64,000 nt of DNA, from assembly GCA_009809945.1 (NCBI GenBank), contig WTPW01000190.1:111378-175377 (forward strand), written 5' to 3'. The notes under the pieces were generated by a model, which was not told the DNA's origin, did no database searches, and worked only from the letters and a program-made list of their open reading frames with translations. A program made the translations under genes and the position numbers. This document shows, piece after piece, positions 23,237-35,486 of this stretch (within the stretch, counting starts at the first letter, position 1; each line of letters opens with the position of its first letter). This stretch comes from Gigaspora margarita. Taxonomy: Eukaryota > Glomeromycota > Glomeromycetes > Diversisporales > Gigasporaceae.

Positions 23237-23610
23237 GAAAAAAATTGAGAAACAGAAAAGTAGAGAAAAAATAAAGAGAAAGGAAGTAAAGAAGCAAAAG
23301 AAAATAGAAGAAATAGAAAAAAGAAAGCAAATAAAAGAAAGAGAAAAAAAGCAAATAATAATGGTTAAAAGGCGAAAAAATGAAAGAAAACAAAAATACA
23401 AAAGCAAAAGAAAGTGAAATAAATAAAAGAAAATAAATAAAAAGCAAATAAGAGAATGAGAAAAAGAAATAAAAGTTAATTGAGTAAATAAAATGAATAA
23501 AGAGGATAGAGAGATTGAAAGATGAAAGATAAAACCAAAAATAATGATATTAAGCAAAATCAAGCGAAGAAAAAAGAGATAAAATAAGAAAATAAAAGGG
23601 CACTAGATAC
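23237..23610. repeat. Polypurine tract (AAG/AAAG-rich)
   Basis: About 370 bp almost free of C and with little T on the plus strand (GAGAAAGGAAGTAAAGAAGC and similar). Both strands give open frames of Lys/Glu or Phe/Ser, which are artefacts. It sits directly upstream of the transposase start. From 23611 to 23917 I see no gene. Confidence 0.7.
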
Positions 23611-23917
23611 TGAAATCTAGACTGAATTCTGTTTCTCAGTTTTAAAGAGAAGGGTAAATGACAAATGATAAAAAGTAAAATAAAAAGAATATTGAATTAA
23701 AGTGATTATCAATTATAAAGGATCAAAGTCTATAAGAATATTTATAAGATAATATTTAGAGAAATTGCTTTGTATCTGTTTGTATCTATTTATATCGATT
23801 TATATCAATTTAAATCAATTTAACTTTATTTTTTAAATGAATTCATATGCGAGAAGACATTGTAAACAACTAGCATCATATTATGCATTACCTAACATAT
23901 GCAACATTAAATAAGAG

Positions 23918-24072
23918 CTGCCAAAGAAAAACCTAAGCTATCATGCTTTCAATTATCTTTTGTAAAAGACATAATCAATTTAATTTATTATCTAATAGAT
24001 TGAATCAATTATGTCTATTACAAAATATAATTGAAAGCCTAATGACTTGGGTTTTCTTAATAAACTCAGCCA
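23918..24072. repeat. Foldback element, about 60-bp arms
   Basis: GCTGCCAAAGAAAAACCTAA, GCTTTCAATTAT and GTAAAAGACATAATCAA recur in inverse order on the other arm (AATTATGTCTATTACAAAAT to GGGTTTTCTTAATAAACTCAG). There is no coding capacity and no clear target duplication. From 24073 to 24403 I see no gene. Confidence 0.55.
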
Positions 24073-24403
24073 CACAATAAATCTCATTACAATTATAATA
24101 ATCAAAACAGCAACTAAGTATTTTTCAAATTTTTTTCTTTAGTAACATTTTCATTATTCAAATTTTTTTCGATCTGTATGTTTTCATTATTACATTTTAT
24201 TATTTTACTTTTTTTTTCCTGCTTACAATGAAATAAGTATACAAATAAGATAAGTACCATTTTTTTTTCTTCCAGTATGGTTTTCATCATTATGTTTTAA
24301 TTTTTTTTTCCTTGCTTACAAAGGCCTTTACAATTTAAATACAACAAATTTCTAGCATTTAAAGGTAAACATTTTTAAAATACTTTTTTGTAATTTTGGA
24401 ACA

Positions 24404-25645
24404 ATGAAAAATACAAAAAACTTACCTTCCACTACTTCTAATACACCACATAATAACAAACTACCTCAAACCATTCATTCTCAATCAGTTTCTAACTCTA
24501 AACAACTATCTCTAAATGTTCATTCTCAATTAGTTTTTTATAATGCCTCTGATCCTCAACAAACATCTCATACTTTTCATTTTCAACCATCTCAATCAGT
24601 TTCTAATATACCATATATTTCCAATTATCCTCAACAAACATCTTACTAATGCTATCCTTCAAAAACAACCTTATCTCTTAAACGTATTCCAGGCAAATTT
24701 GCCTGGAAAATTAAAAAGTATTTATAATTTTTTAAATAAAACAAAAATTTATTAAGAATATGGGGTATACTTTCTTGATAAAATTCTTTTTTTAAAACAT
24801 ATTTTATAAACTTTCTTACAAAAATTTTTTAAAATTATTAGAAAACTTTCATACAATAAAACTTTAAAGTTTTTATTTAAAAATTTTTACTATAGATGTT
24901 TTCTTTAACTTTTCTTAAATTTTATATGTTCCTGTCTATAAAAAAAATTTTTACTTCTAATACAAGTCTTAATTTTTACAAGTAAATCACAAAAGTTGCA
25001 ATAATAAAGTTGTAATCCTTTTTATAAACTACAATATGTATTAAAAACAGAGGCTAGAGCTAATATTTATAGAGTTCGCCAAGAATTAGTGATAATTTTT
25101 TTGGTTAAAAATTTTTTTTAAAATTGTCTATTTTTAGCTTATAAGCAACTTATACTTTTTTTCTTATAATATAAAATTAAATTTTACTAAAATATAATCC
25201 TTATTTTCAAATATTATTAAATAAAATTTTGTTTTAATATTTTAATTTTTAAAAAAAGTAGATCATAAGTATATTTATAGTATTTTTCTAGGCAAATTTG
25301 CCTGGAACAGCCTACAGATTAAGGGATAATACTTATTGTGATGATTATAATTCATCATCGAAAAGTATTTTAAGTATACAAAGCATTTTCTCCAAATGGC
25401 TAAAAGAAGTCGCCAACAACAAACATCTTAACAACACTTTTACCAATCCTCTCATCGACAATCTCATCAACAATCTTATCAACCTTCTTGCTATGAATTC
25501 CAGAATAACAATAGAAATCATTTCTCACTATAGTGTTCACCTGATCCCGAACATTGAGAAAGATCACGTGAAAGATCAACTAATCAAGAAAGATCACATA
25601 AAAGATCAACCAATCAAAATGCACTACATACCAGTAAAATTTTAA
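24404..25645 (+). pseudogene. Low-complexity Ser/Gln/Asn-rich coding remnant, split
   Basis: An 81-codon frame from 24404 (NNKLPQTIHSQSVSNSKQL, with repeated SVSN and QQTS strings) ends in a stop at 24649. After the inserted TIR element (24674-25326), a second open stretch runs to 25645, rich in Asn, with NPLIDNLINNLIN and repeats of KDHVKDQ. The two parts may be one old gene or two unrelated stretches. I recognise no domain. The second part starts inside the element's end, so its first residues are not genuine. Confidence 0.3.
24674..25326. mobile_element. 653-bp TA-flanked TIR element, TCCCTTAAAC family
   Basis: TA at 24672-24673 and 25327-25328. Ends TCTCTTAAACGTATTCC and, inverted, TCCCTTAATCTGTAGGC. 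The GGCAAATTTGCC palindrome lies just inside each end. The interior is more than 95% A+T in places. Same family as 7634-8262 and 42745-43308. Confidence 0.7.
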
Positions 25646-25689
25646 TACATAATATATAAGCCTTTGTTTTTTTTGTTTTTTTTCTAGTG

Positions 25690-27171
25690 GAAACTTTTTT
25701 TTTATTAATGAGAAACTTTTTTTTTAATAAAACAAAAAAATAAGACTGTCACCACCACTGCTACTACAAAGAGTTTGGAAGGCTCTACACCCAAAATCAG
25801 CAGCTGTACTATTGCTTAAATGGCCAATAAAAATGTTCAAGAAATAAAAACTAAACTAAATAGAAAAAGAGATGAGCAAGAGAATGAACTCTCCCTTCAA
25901 GTGATGGATGTGAGTGAATTTCTTTCTAAATATTTTTTTTTTTTATATTGAATATATTCATTATAAATGTTTTTTGTTTTTTTTTATTTTTAAAGGGGAT
26001 ATATACTGGCATTGTAAAATATTTATTTCTGTACCATGTTTACTCAAACCAGAGTATCCTAAAGGAGGTATTAAAGAGTTACCTTGAGCAGAAACTTCCC
26101 AATTTTATGCGAAGTATGAGTTCAAATCAGTTTATAAACTGTTTTCACAGTGAATAGTAAAGTGAGTATGTTATTAATTGATAATATATATATATTTTTA
26201 ATCTTGTTATTTTATTGATCACTAACAATAACAATTAATATTATTGTCATCTTTTCATTATAATATTATTAATTACTATTTTAATCATTCTAACTTGTGA
26301 TAATAGCTCCTCCAAAAAATGAAAAATAACCAAGGTGCAGCATTGCAGAGCATTAGATCAGTGATGTAAAAAGTTTTGGCTCTGAATGGTTGCCCTCCTT
26401 GAAAAGAATGCCAAGGCCTCCATAATTGTAAAATGGAAAAAAAAATCCAAAAATAGGTGAGTATCATCACTTATTGTTTGAAACAAACAGTAAAAATGTG
26501 TTCTGGATCTCTGCAATAGCAAGAGCTGCATTTTCAGAAGTTATAGTTCCCACCAGTGTTTAAAATTCAAAATTGGTTTTATGTTCTCAAAAAGAACATT
26601 TTTAATTTCATAATGTTCTTAGTAAAATTTTAACGTTCTTTATATAGGAAAATTAAAATTATTTTAATATTAAAAGAATTTTTTGAATGTTCTCAAATAG
26701 AGAACATATTTTAATAATTTATGTTCTCAAAAATCGTATAATGTTCTTTGAGAACACTGAGAACATTGAATTTTAAACACTGGTTCCCACCCTAACAAGC
26801 AAACACTGTGCTTTTGCACTTGCAGTATGTGACATATTTTTAAATCTGAAATCCAAGAGTATTACATGTGATGAGAAAATATGAAATACCGTATAGAGAA
26901 GTATCTTGTATATATTTGCTATTTTCTTTATTTCTTTATCATATAATCTTTTGAACAATACTAACTTTTAATAAATATAGAATATTTTTAATAACAGTAG
27001 TCTGTCATATAATTCGTTTGAAACAATTATGAATAATGAATCAGAGGTTCAGCACCCCTCAGATTTATAGCAAAATACTCCTGAATCAGAATCTAGAATA
27101 TTTTTTCAGGGTCTTTCGCAGGAAGAAATGGATGATTTGTTTGGGCTTAATAATTATGGTGATTAGTTTAG
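25690..27171 (+). pseudogene. Decayed multi-exon gene, family unknown
   Basis: Pieces of protein-like sequence lie in order on the plus strand. At 25745-25910 is a Thr-rich then charged segment. At about 26325-26460 a segment is broken by TAA and TGA. At 26505-26880 is a clean stretch, AIARAAFSEVIVPTLT and KHCAFALAVCDIFLN, once the MITE between them is ignored. At 27029-27171 a final segment ends LFGLNNYGD, with one internal TAG. The FALAVCD block reminds me of uncharacterised proteins that are numerous in Rhizophagus, but I cannot name a domain. Stops plus the insertion make it a pseudogene. Confidence 0.4.
26554..26782. mobile_element. 229-bp hAT MITE in a former exon
   Basis: Ends CAGTGTTTAAAATTCAA and its exact inverse TTGAATTTTAAACACTG. 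An exact 8-bp target duplication, GTTCCCAC, lies at 26546-26553 and 26783-26790. The interior has repeated GTTCTCAAA and AGAACAT motifs. CAGTG ends and 8-bp duplications are the hAT signature. Removing it with one duplication leaves the host reading frame intact. Confidence 0.85.
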
Positions 27172-27493
27172 TTTTAATTAGTCATATTCGAGTATGTAAT
27201 TTAGCAATATGTATTTCTTTTAATTAATAAAATTCAAATTGCATTTGTCTGCATTATAAAAAGTAATATTTGATATTAATATTAATTTACTAAATATAAG
27301 TAATAAGTATAATATATAATAGTATTGATATTGGTACAATTAGAAAAAATCGATTAGGATTATTATTCGTTATTAAACAATACTAATCATAATTTTTTTA
27401 ATTTGATATCTATCGATTATTATGATTACTATCTTAATCGATAGTTCTTGTCAGGGGATTTAAATCAATTACTAACCAATAACTGAAAAAATT
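27172..27493. other. A+T-rich spacer, no gene seen
   Basis: Contains repeated ATCGATTAGGATTATTATT-like and inverse strings. I find no convincing coding frame. Confidence 0.5.
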
Positions 27494-28767
27494 GATAGTA
27501 ATCCCTGTGCAAATTTTGGTGATATCATCTGTGGAAATTTATCTATAAACTTATTTGGTATATAATTGAAGTCTCCCATTAAATGATATGCTAAGTTTCA
27601 TTATGTATATTAATTATTTTTTTGATTTTCTCAGCAACTATCTTCGCATTTTCCTTATCGTTAGAGGGTAGATATGCTGTTATTACCAATAATTTGCATT
27701 TCTTAAAAAAGAACTTAGCCCACATTAAATACTTATTATATCTTTTTATTCTACCCAAGTGCTTTTCAATACCTCTTCTAATAAGTAAACATATACCAGA
27801 ACCCTTACATTTATCTGGTGCTGCACTTGGCCAAATACTACTAAAGTTCCTTAAATTTTTAGCCAAAAATTTTACCTCCCTTTCTTTTAGGTTCATTTTT
27901 GCAATTCTGATTAAATTTAACCTTTTATTTGCTCCCATGAAGTCAAAAACTCTAACCTATATTCACATGTTTTTAGACTATTAATGTTATGAAACCCACA
28001 CACAATGCTTTTTACTCCTAGCACTTTTTTTTGTATGATATTACTAATGCCTTTAGTTATTGCACTATTCATATATACAACTGGAGCACCTATTAGGAGC
28101 ACTGTAGACCTTCCCTCTCTTGCTATTTTTTCTCGATTCTATCAAGTCACCTTAGTATCTCCTCTAAGATACTGCTTTTTTTATAAACCTCTTTCTGTCT
28201 TGCCAGAAAGGAGGAGTTACTCATATTGCCTTTATTTAAACAACTTTCTGCATTGAAATAGTTCTATCAGCCAAATAACTTATTCATAATGGGTATTCGA
28301 TCCTCTTTTTTTTTACTTTTAGAATTGCTTCCTTCTCTTTCTTTCATATAATCAATCCTATATCTATCTCTAGAATTTAAATTGCATTTAGATCATATTT
28401 TGAACTTTTCTACCTTTGTTATTCTCGCTTGATCTTTCATGGGTGACCATTCTAGTTTTGTATTATAATAGAAGACTTGCTCTAACTAACTTTTCAAAAA
28501 ATCCTCTTCATTGCCAAAGTATATATAGGCTGTGCCTCATTGATTCCAATTTCTATTTAATGAGATGTAAACTGCTTTTGCTTTAACACCTTTTAACTAC
28601 CAAAGTATAGCTGTCTCAACTGCTATTGTGAATACGTTCCTAACAATTGTCTTGAATTTGCTCCTTTCTGACAAGGTGACCTCATCAAATTTTTCTTGAG
28701 TTAGCAAACTATTTTTCCATTTTCGTAATGTATTCTCTACAAATTTTCTGCAAACTCTTCTCTTCTA

Positions 28768-29942
28768 CAGTGCGTACAACCTAGTTTCAACCAAAAAAAA
28801 TTTTAGCAGCCAAATTCAGATTTTATTTTTTAGAGGCCAATTTGAAAATTTAGCTAAATTTATATATAAAGTGGCTAAATTTAAATTTTTAATATATATA
28901 AAGTGGCCAAATTTAAATTTTAATATAAAAAGTGGCCAAATTTAAATTTTTAATATATATAAANTNGCCAAATTTAAATTTTTAAGCGGCCAAATTTGCT
29001 TTTTTTATATATACAAAAGGTGGCCAAATTTCATCTTTAATTATAAAAATACTATAACTTCAACTTGCTATAACTTTTTTATATAAATAGATTTAAAAAA
29101 TTTAAGAACGTGGAAGTGTTTAACTTGTTTTGAATTAATATTTTAAGATAGTATTTTTTTTTACTATTTTTTTTAAAAAAGGATTAGCGTCCTGCGGGCC
29201 GATAGCGTAGTGGTTGCACTCCCAGGACATTAACTGTTTCAAGCGTAAGGTCGCCAGTTCAAGTCTTATGAACGGCAAAAATAACTACACATGATCATGT
29301 GAAGAACGGCTTGAATTAGGATGCTAGGACCACGTTTGGACAGCTCAGCCACAGCAAGTTGTGTTCTTTATAGTTGTACAGTTGTATTCCCTGTTTGGAA
29401 ATAGAAATCAGATCTTATCCAAAAACAGAAGGTGACCATTCCAAATACGAATTAGACAGAATATGGAGTAATCTGCCCTAACGAGGTGTACCGCTGTCCG
29501 CCTTGGGGATGAAAAAATTCTGGATGAATCGGACNAGGTCGGAAGCTNAAGTTGGAGGAATGACCNGCTCAAGACNGATTGGATAGAACATNGAGTAGTC
29601 TGCTCTAACGGGGCGAGCAAGTGACCTCGGGGACGAAAAAGTTCTGGAAGAATCGAATTGGGTCGGGCGCTAAGGAAGATATCGCCGGATACCCTGAAAT
29701 GGGTATGCAAGAACTATAGTCGAAACTCTCGATAGTAAAATAGGCCAACTGGTTGAAACCAGTTGGGACAATAAAACCAAAAATAGGATGGCTTAGTACT
29801 AGTTAGCCACGGTAGATAATAGTAAATAGATACATATATGTAGATCATTACAAAAATGTATAAAAAATAAAAATGTAAAAATTAATAACAAAAAGGTCAT
29901 AATAAAGAAGCGCCACTCAGTGCCCCTAGCAATACGACTAGG

Positions 29943-29980
<38 letters not shown>

Positions 29981-30033
29981 TAGCAATTTGAACTTCATCA
30001 ATTTTATTGGTCGGGACTAGGTTGTACACACTG
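28768..30033. mobile_element. TIR element (GGCCAAATT type) carrying a SINE
   Basis: TA at 28766-28767 and 30034-30035. Ends CAGTGCGTACAACCTAG and, inverted, CAGTGTGTACAACCTAG. The body matches 8265-8715, including GGCCAAATTTAAATTTTTAA units. Without the SINE its length would be about 470 bp. It lies inside the LINE, giving a three-level nest: LINE, MITE, SINE. Confidence 0.75.
29189..29970 (+). mobile_element. tRNA-derived SINE with poly-A tail
   Basis: The head contains a pol III A-box-like TAGCGTAGTGGTTG and a B-box-like AGTTCAAGTCTTA about 50 nt apart, as in a tRNA gene. The stems do not fold as a functional tRNA. A body of about 650 bp follows, then an A tract of about 30. A 14-bp direct repeat, AAAAAAGGATTAGC, flanks it (29175-29188 and 29971-29984). 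The related MITE at 8265-8715 shows the same site empty. Inside is a direct repeat of about 128 bp (from about 29449 and 29578) sharing GAGTARTCTGCYCTAACG and ATTCTGGAWGAATCG. Several N bases fall in it. The 100-codon minus ORF here is not a gene. Confidence 0.75.
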
Positions 30034-31135
30034 TAGCATTTTTAGACCAAAGCTCTATAAAAGCTGCTTTTGATCTTTTGCTTATTAAAAACCCTTTAAC
30101 TATAACCTTTTCATAAAAACTTAAGTTCTTCTAATTTGACCTGCTCTAGGTTCTAGAGGAAGATCCTATAAAGTTACTTCTATTTTTCATTTAGAAAAAT
30201 TCTCATTTGAATTCTTCTGGCAAAGAGACTCCTTCATTTCAACCCTAAACTTTGTGTTAACTTCACTAAAGTCCTGCCCATTAATCTCTAGGTTGTTACT
30301 GTCCTTGAACCTTTAATTTCTTTCTCATCTTCTGCTAATAATATGCTATTTGTGGAAATTTCTTGTACATCTTGCATCTTTGTTCCATTATGTATTATAC
30401 CTATATAATTACCTGATAATTCTTCATCTGGAGTGCCAAGTAGCTCCTCTTTTACTACATTTTCTGACTTCTGGATTTTTGTTTTGGCTTGCTTTTCCAC
30501 TGGACCCTCTTTGCGGCTTGTACTAATTTCTGTTGTAAATTCTATCTTCTCTCTTTTTCTGTTATTTTTCATCTTACTTTCAGCAGTATTTGACAGTACC
30601 CATCTTGAGCTAAATATGTCTTCTGCTTTTATAAATATACTGAACTCTTAAATGAAGATGCCAAGTGTCCTGTTAAATCTATTTTATTTTTTGCTACACC
30701 CTCTATTTCTATACTTTCTACCTCTTCTAATTTTTCTACACCACTTTTCTCATACATTTGTTTTGTAGAATCAATTTTGCTTATACTTGCTAGATTCTCA
30801 AGCACTATACTTTCTATCTCTCCTATACTGTAATTGGTTGTTCTACATTCCATCTCCAGTAAACATTTTTTTCTTAGCTGTAACTTCTTCTTACTGCTTT
30901 TTCTCCCAGCTCTTCTTCTTGAATTCCTTCAACTGCTTCTGCATAATTTTATAGTAGTTTCAAGAAGGTGTCTTATTATACATATTTCTTCTGCAGAAAT
31001 TATTTGAATTTCTTGTGCTAGCTCTGTATCTACTATTTGTACTCTAGTACAATTCCTATTTAAATACTTTGTGCATTCATGCACACCATACCTTAGTGCA
31101 TGACAGCCCCTTTCAGAAACTTTATCTTCCAGCCT

Positions 31136-32070
31136 AGGACCTGTTGGTTGTTCATTGATATCAGTAAATCTAATTTATCTATTTGGGTTAAGTATTTCAT
31201 GATTACATAACTTAATATTTTGTTTACTTTTCTGATCAATTGTTTATTTGTTTACTTTGCTGTATCTGATTATGTTTGTTTATGTATCTTTCAATTGATT
31301 TGTACTACAGGGTTTCAATCAATTGCTACTTTTTTTAAAAGATTTTTCAAAAGTTTTAATTTCACAGTTTATCTACTATTGCTTTTCTGATAGTTTATTT
31401 TCACTCTACCAAACTATATCTTAAATCTAGCTCTCTTCTTCTTTACTTAGTACTGTTTTGTATATTTTCTAATGCTTTTATAGCTCAAATACCTTATTTT
31501 GTTTTTTGATGAATTTGGATTTGAGGATTTATGGAAAGAGTTTCCAATGAGTTAAAAAAATAAAGATATTATAAAGTATACTAAACTTTTTAAAACAGTA
31601 AATTTTATTTGTAATCTATGTAATCAAGTTATTTATTAAACCTATGTGGCCTGTTTTTTATAGAAAAGTTATAATATTTATTATATGAATTTTTTTAATA
31701 GTTAGGGTCATATTTGTAATTAGAATTAAAGTTAGTGCTATTTTAAAAAGCTTGCTAATAATGGTTATCTGCACATAATATCAGTATCAAAAAGTATATA
31801 AATTTTAGAGTACATCTAGAAGTATCAAAAAGTAAGTGCAGGAGTCTCAAAATATAAGTTTTGCAACACTATACATACCATATATTTCTGGATAGCATAT
31901 TTTTGGATTATAGGCATTTTAACATTCTTATCACTTAATGCAAGGGTAGCTTATTATTAAAAATTCTCACACATACCTGATTAATAAATTTCACATACAT
32001 ATATATTTACTAGAACTTGGCATAGTTTAGTAGTACTAGCACTTGAGCTCTAGTATATACATATGTATAT
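31136..32070. other. No gene seen; T-rich DNA
   Basis: Short TTTGTTTA-type repeats and A+T-rich DNA. No frame longer than about 40 codons with plausible composition. Confidence 0.5.
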
Positions 32071-32082
32071 ACATATGTACAT

Positions 32083-32780
32083 TTGTTGTCTTTCACTTAT
32101 TTTTTTTTTTTAAAAAAAATTTTAGTATTTTTATTTTTCTATATTAATTTTTTTGTTTTTAATTTTTTTTTCTTTTTTTTTTGTTTTATTTATTTTTTGA
32201 TTTTTTTTAATTATTTTATTTTTTTCATTATATATATATATTTTAATTATTTTTTTATTTTTTTTTGTTATATTTATTTTTTTATTTTTTTGTTATATTT
32301 ATTTTTTCATTTTTTATTTTTTTTATTATTTTTTTAATTAATTTTTTTATTTTTTTTGTTATATTTATTATTTTTTATTTTTTTTATTTCTTTTATTTGT
32401 TTTTAATTATTTTTCACTTTATTTGTTTTTTTATTCAAAATTTTTTTTATTTTATACTTTTATTTTTTATTTTTATCATTTTTTATTTTAATTTTTTTTA
32501 TTTTTATCATTTTTTATTTTAATTTTTTTATTTTATACTTTTTATTTTTTATTTTTATTGCTTTTTTTATTTTAATTTTTTTATTCGGGTTAAATTTTTT
32601 ATTTCTGTTATTTTTTCATAAATATTTTAAATTGGTTTTTTTTAAATCATAGTATATACTTATTTATTTTTATTAAAAATTTTTTATCATTATTTTTAAG
32701 TTAAATTAATTTCTAAATTATCTTTAATGTTTTATTCTTTTTTTATTTACTTTATTTATTTATTTGTTTTTTTTTGTTGT
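32083..32780. repeat. Low-complexity T-rich tract
   Basis: About 700 bp of (T)n-(A/G)-(T)n and TTTTTATTTTT repeats on the plus strand. The Phe/Ile/Tyr frames over it are artefacts. Confidence 0.85.
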
Positions 32781-32789
32781 TTTTTCTCT

Positions 32790-32955
32790 AGGTGAATTGG
32801 TTTTTTATGGGCAAATAAGGGTTAGTTGGGTAGATAATGTATGTATAGGTGGAAAAATAGATCTTTTACAGATGGGGAAGCATGGGGCAAATAGATCTTT
32901 TTCAAGTAGAAAGGTGAGCGAATGGATCTTTTATGGGTAGAAGGGTAGGGTAATA
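32790..32955. repeat. Short minisatellite, about 35-bp unit
   Basis: Units built from AATAGATCTTTTACAGGTAG and GGGTAGGGG variants at about 32855, 32890 and 32921. The plus strand is G-rich. No coding. Confidence 0.5.
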
Positions 32956-35056
32956 AATAAGTTTGGTAGTATGCATATGTGGAAATAAAAAGTAAATTTT
33001 CAGTTATTTTTTACTATGGAAATAACTAGAAATTTACTTTTTATTCCCCTAGAAGAAAGCTGACAGCACTTTAACAACATATATATGTACATAAATTTAC
33101 TTACATTCTTGTGACAGTTGAGATATTCAACTCTGCAATTTGATTAGTTGATAAGGTCAACCTGTTATGTGATATTTTCAAATCTGATAACCTGCTATAA
33201 CTAATACAAAACCAGTTTACTATGTATACCAGTTTTGGAAAGGTCAACTGTATATATTTTTTGTACTTTATATATTTATTAAAGTTAGCTAATTAGTAAA
33301 ATTTAGAGAATTATAGCATTTTGTATAAGTTAATTAATAAAATTATTAAAAATATTACACAGAAGACACTTAGAAATGGAAATGTCCCATTTGAAATTTA
33401 AAATTTAATAATTTTAAAATTATTCAAGTGATTGATTTTGATATTTTATAATTTTCTAAATTTTGATTGGCTATATTTTTTGTAATTTGATTGGATACTT
33501 AAATAAAAATATTATTAAAAAATAATTATATAAATTTATATTATTACAACTAAAATTACAAGTTAAAATTTATTAAAAGCTATTTTAAATTATTATTTTG
33601 CAATTCTAAATATTTATTCTTTATATAAGATAAAAAAAATTACATTGTTTTTTACTATATATTCTATTTTGGATTATTTATATAATAAAATACAGAATTT
33701 TAATCTGTAATAACTTGATAACTAATAATTTTTTAAAAATATTAAGGCTATTATTTTATAGTAAATTGATTTAGTTTTAAAATAGCAGCTTTCTTTTTTC
33801 TGTATCTTTTTTGTATTATAAGTTATTAGCTTTTAAATACTAGCTATTTTATTGTTATTTTTAAGTGTTCTTCACTATATATTGCTTGTAATTTTACTAA
33901 TTGATTGTAACTTATTGGTTTTAGTAAACTTATTCAGAACTAAAAATTACATCAAATTAGTTTATCTTATTTTCTTAAAATTTGAAAAAATGCTTAATTT
34001 TAAATTGTTAATAAAAATTTCTAAAATTAAAAATCTTTATTAAATTTTAAGAAAAATAAGATAAAATATACTAATATGATATATTTATTGGTATTTAGCA
34101 AGTTTACTTAGCAATAAGTTAGAATCAATTAGTAAAATCTCAAGTAATATAAATATTTTTAATATTTTTATTAATAAAATTATACAAATTTATAGAATTC
34201 TCTAAACTTTACTAAATGATTCAACTTTTGCTATAAGTAAAATTTGTTTTTTTTTTTAAATTTGGCAATTATACTAGTATTTTATTAGAATAATTATAAT
34301 ATCTCTAAGAATCCATGCTAATTAAAGCTAAATCCTATCTAAATTCTAAATGCTAACTAATCTAGCTCTTTGTAACTAATGTCCAAATTACTCATGTTTG
34401 ATCTGCTATAGTAAACTTTATTTTATATTAATTATTCTGTACTAAAAAATTAATATATACTAAATAGTATTTATGTTCTAACTTATCATAATTGCTTTCT
34501 TTTTTTTCAAACCTTCTTCTTCAAGCTTTATAAGCAGAAGGATTCAAAATTCTGATTGACTAAAAAGAAAATAACAAGAAATAGAAAAGGAAAATAATAA
34601 ATAGGAAGTACTATAAAACCTACATGTAGAAAAAAGACAAATAAGAAAAAAAAAGAGCAAAAAAAAAGAAACAATCTATACTATTATAAACCATGCTGGA
34701 AATAACAAAAATTATAACAAAGACAATAGTTGTATATCTCTATTTTAATAGTAAGATTTTCTTTCTGACTATATATATTTCTTCTTTAAATATCTCTTTG
34801 ACCAAAGATGCTAGATTATTGTTACATGTAGTAGCACTATATTGAAACCAAACAAACATGTGGTTGCATTCTACTAAATTGTTTAAAAATAAATGTAAAC
34901 AATACCAATTTTTTGATAAGAGTAAGCTATTTGCCCACTTTTTTAAAAAATTTTAAAAAGAGAATAATAAGACAAAATAAAGATAGGAATCATTATATCA
35001 AATTTAAAAGGAAAGCATATTAGAAAACTTATTTTTTGTTGTTCTCTATTGTTTTG
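32956..35056. other. A+T-rich intergenic DNA with old repeat fragments
   Basis: A repeat of about 90 bp (TTAGTAAAATTTAGAGAATT, TTAATAAAATTAT) is shared, sometimes inverted, among 33290-33360, 34120-34220 and 40970-41080. Otherwise I find no gene. The plus ORF at 33852-34043 is Leu/Lys/Asn-rich and unconvincing. Confidence 0.5.
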
Positions 35057-35190
35057 CTATAGGTTACTTCATTATTAAAGAAGCTCTTAAATCTCTACTT
35101 AATTTTTGTACAAGGGTGCTACCTTCTGACAGTTATCATGTAAAGGATGTTTTTGGCTTGCATACTAAATATACAAAGAAGTTCTCATAA
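35057..35190 (+). other. Possible exon remnant
   Basis: After a TTTTGCTATAG acceptor-like string, 44 codons stay open: GYFIIKEALKSLL then VKDVFGLHTKYTKK, to a stop. Composition is protein-like, but I recognise no family and no partner exon. Confidence 0.2.
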
Positions 35191-35486
35191 AGTAAGTAGT
35201 TAATCTTTATAAAAACTAGATTTCTGTGTTATCCTATTATACATTAAGTACAAGCAACTCTTCAACACAAAAACTTTTTGTTTTTCTTAAGTGAAAAAAT
35301 TTGTCCAAGTGAATATCAGAAAGAGTTTTTTATAAGTAGACTTGTTTAGCATAAAAATATATTATATTAAAATATTTTATTTTTATTTTTTTTAAATTTG
35401 GGCAATGATACTTAATTTTGAATTTTTATTAAAATTTTTTAAAATTAAATATCATTTTTCAAATTTTAAGAAAGTAAAAAATTAAA

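Larger units (their letters stand above)
27494..31135 (-). pseudogene. LINE with ORF1-like part and endonuclease, decayed and interrupted
   Basis: Minus strand. From about 31135 an open stretch reads GCHALRYGVHECTKYLNRNC and continues, with shifts, through 30853-30629 and 30572-30288: charged, Lys/Glu-rich, like the ORF1 region of a LINE. After the insertion at 28768-30033 comes an APE-type endonuclease. It starts near VKSIVCGFHNINSLKT (28000), continues GSGICLLIRRGIEKHLGRI and LLVITAYLPSND, and reaches the catalytic MGDFN block near 27560. A frame change lies near 27930. No reverse transcriptase follows: the copy ends at about 27494. The order ORF1, then endonuclease, is normal for this LINE group. 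The assignment of ORF1 is inferred from position and composition. Confidence 0.6.

Noticed and set aside
23042-23563. 173-codon minus ORF and its overlapping companions
   Set aside because: The upstream two thirds translate the polypurine tract. Only the part from 23233 on, with the zinc finger, looks coding, and it is included in the Plavaka call.
29189-29275. A functional tRNA gene
   Set aside because: Pol III boxes are present, but acceptor and T stems do not pair, and the sequence is the head of an element with poly-A tail and target duplication.
32083-32522. Two plus-strand ORFs of 84-85 codons
   Set aside because: They lie in a poly-T tract and consist almost only of Phe, Ile, Tyr and Leu.
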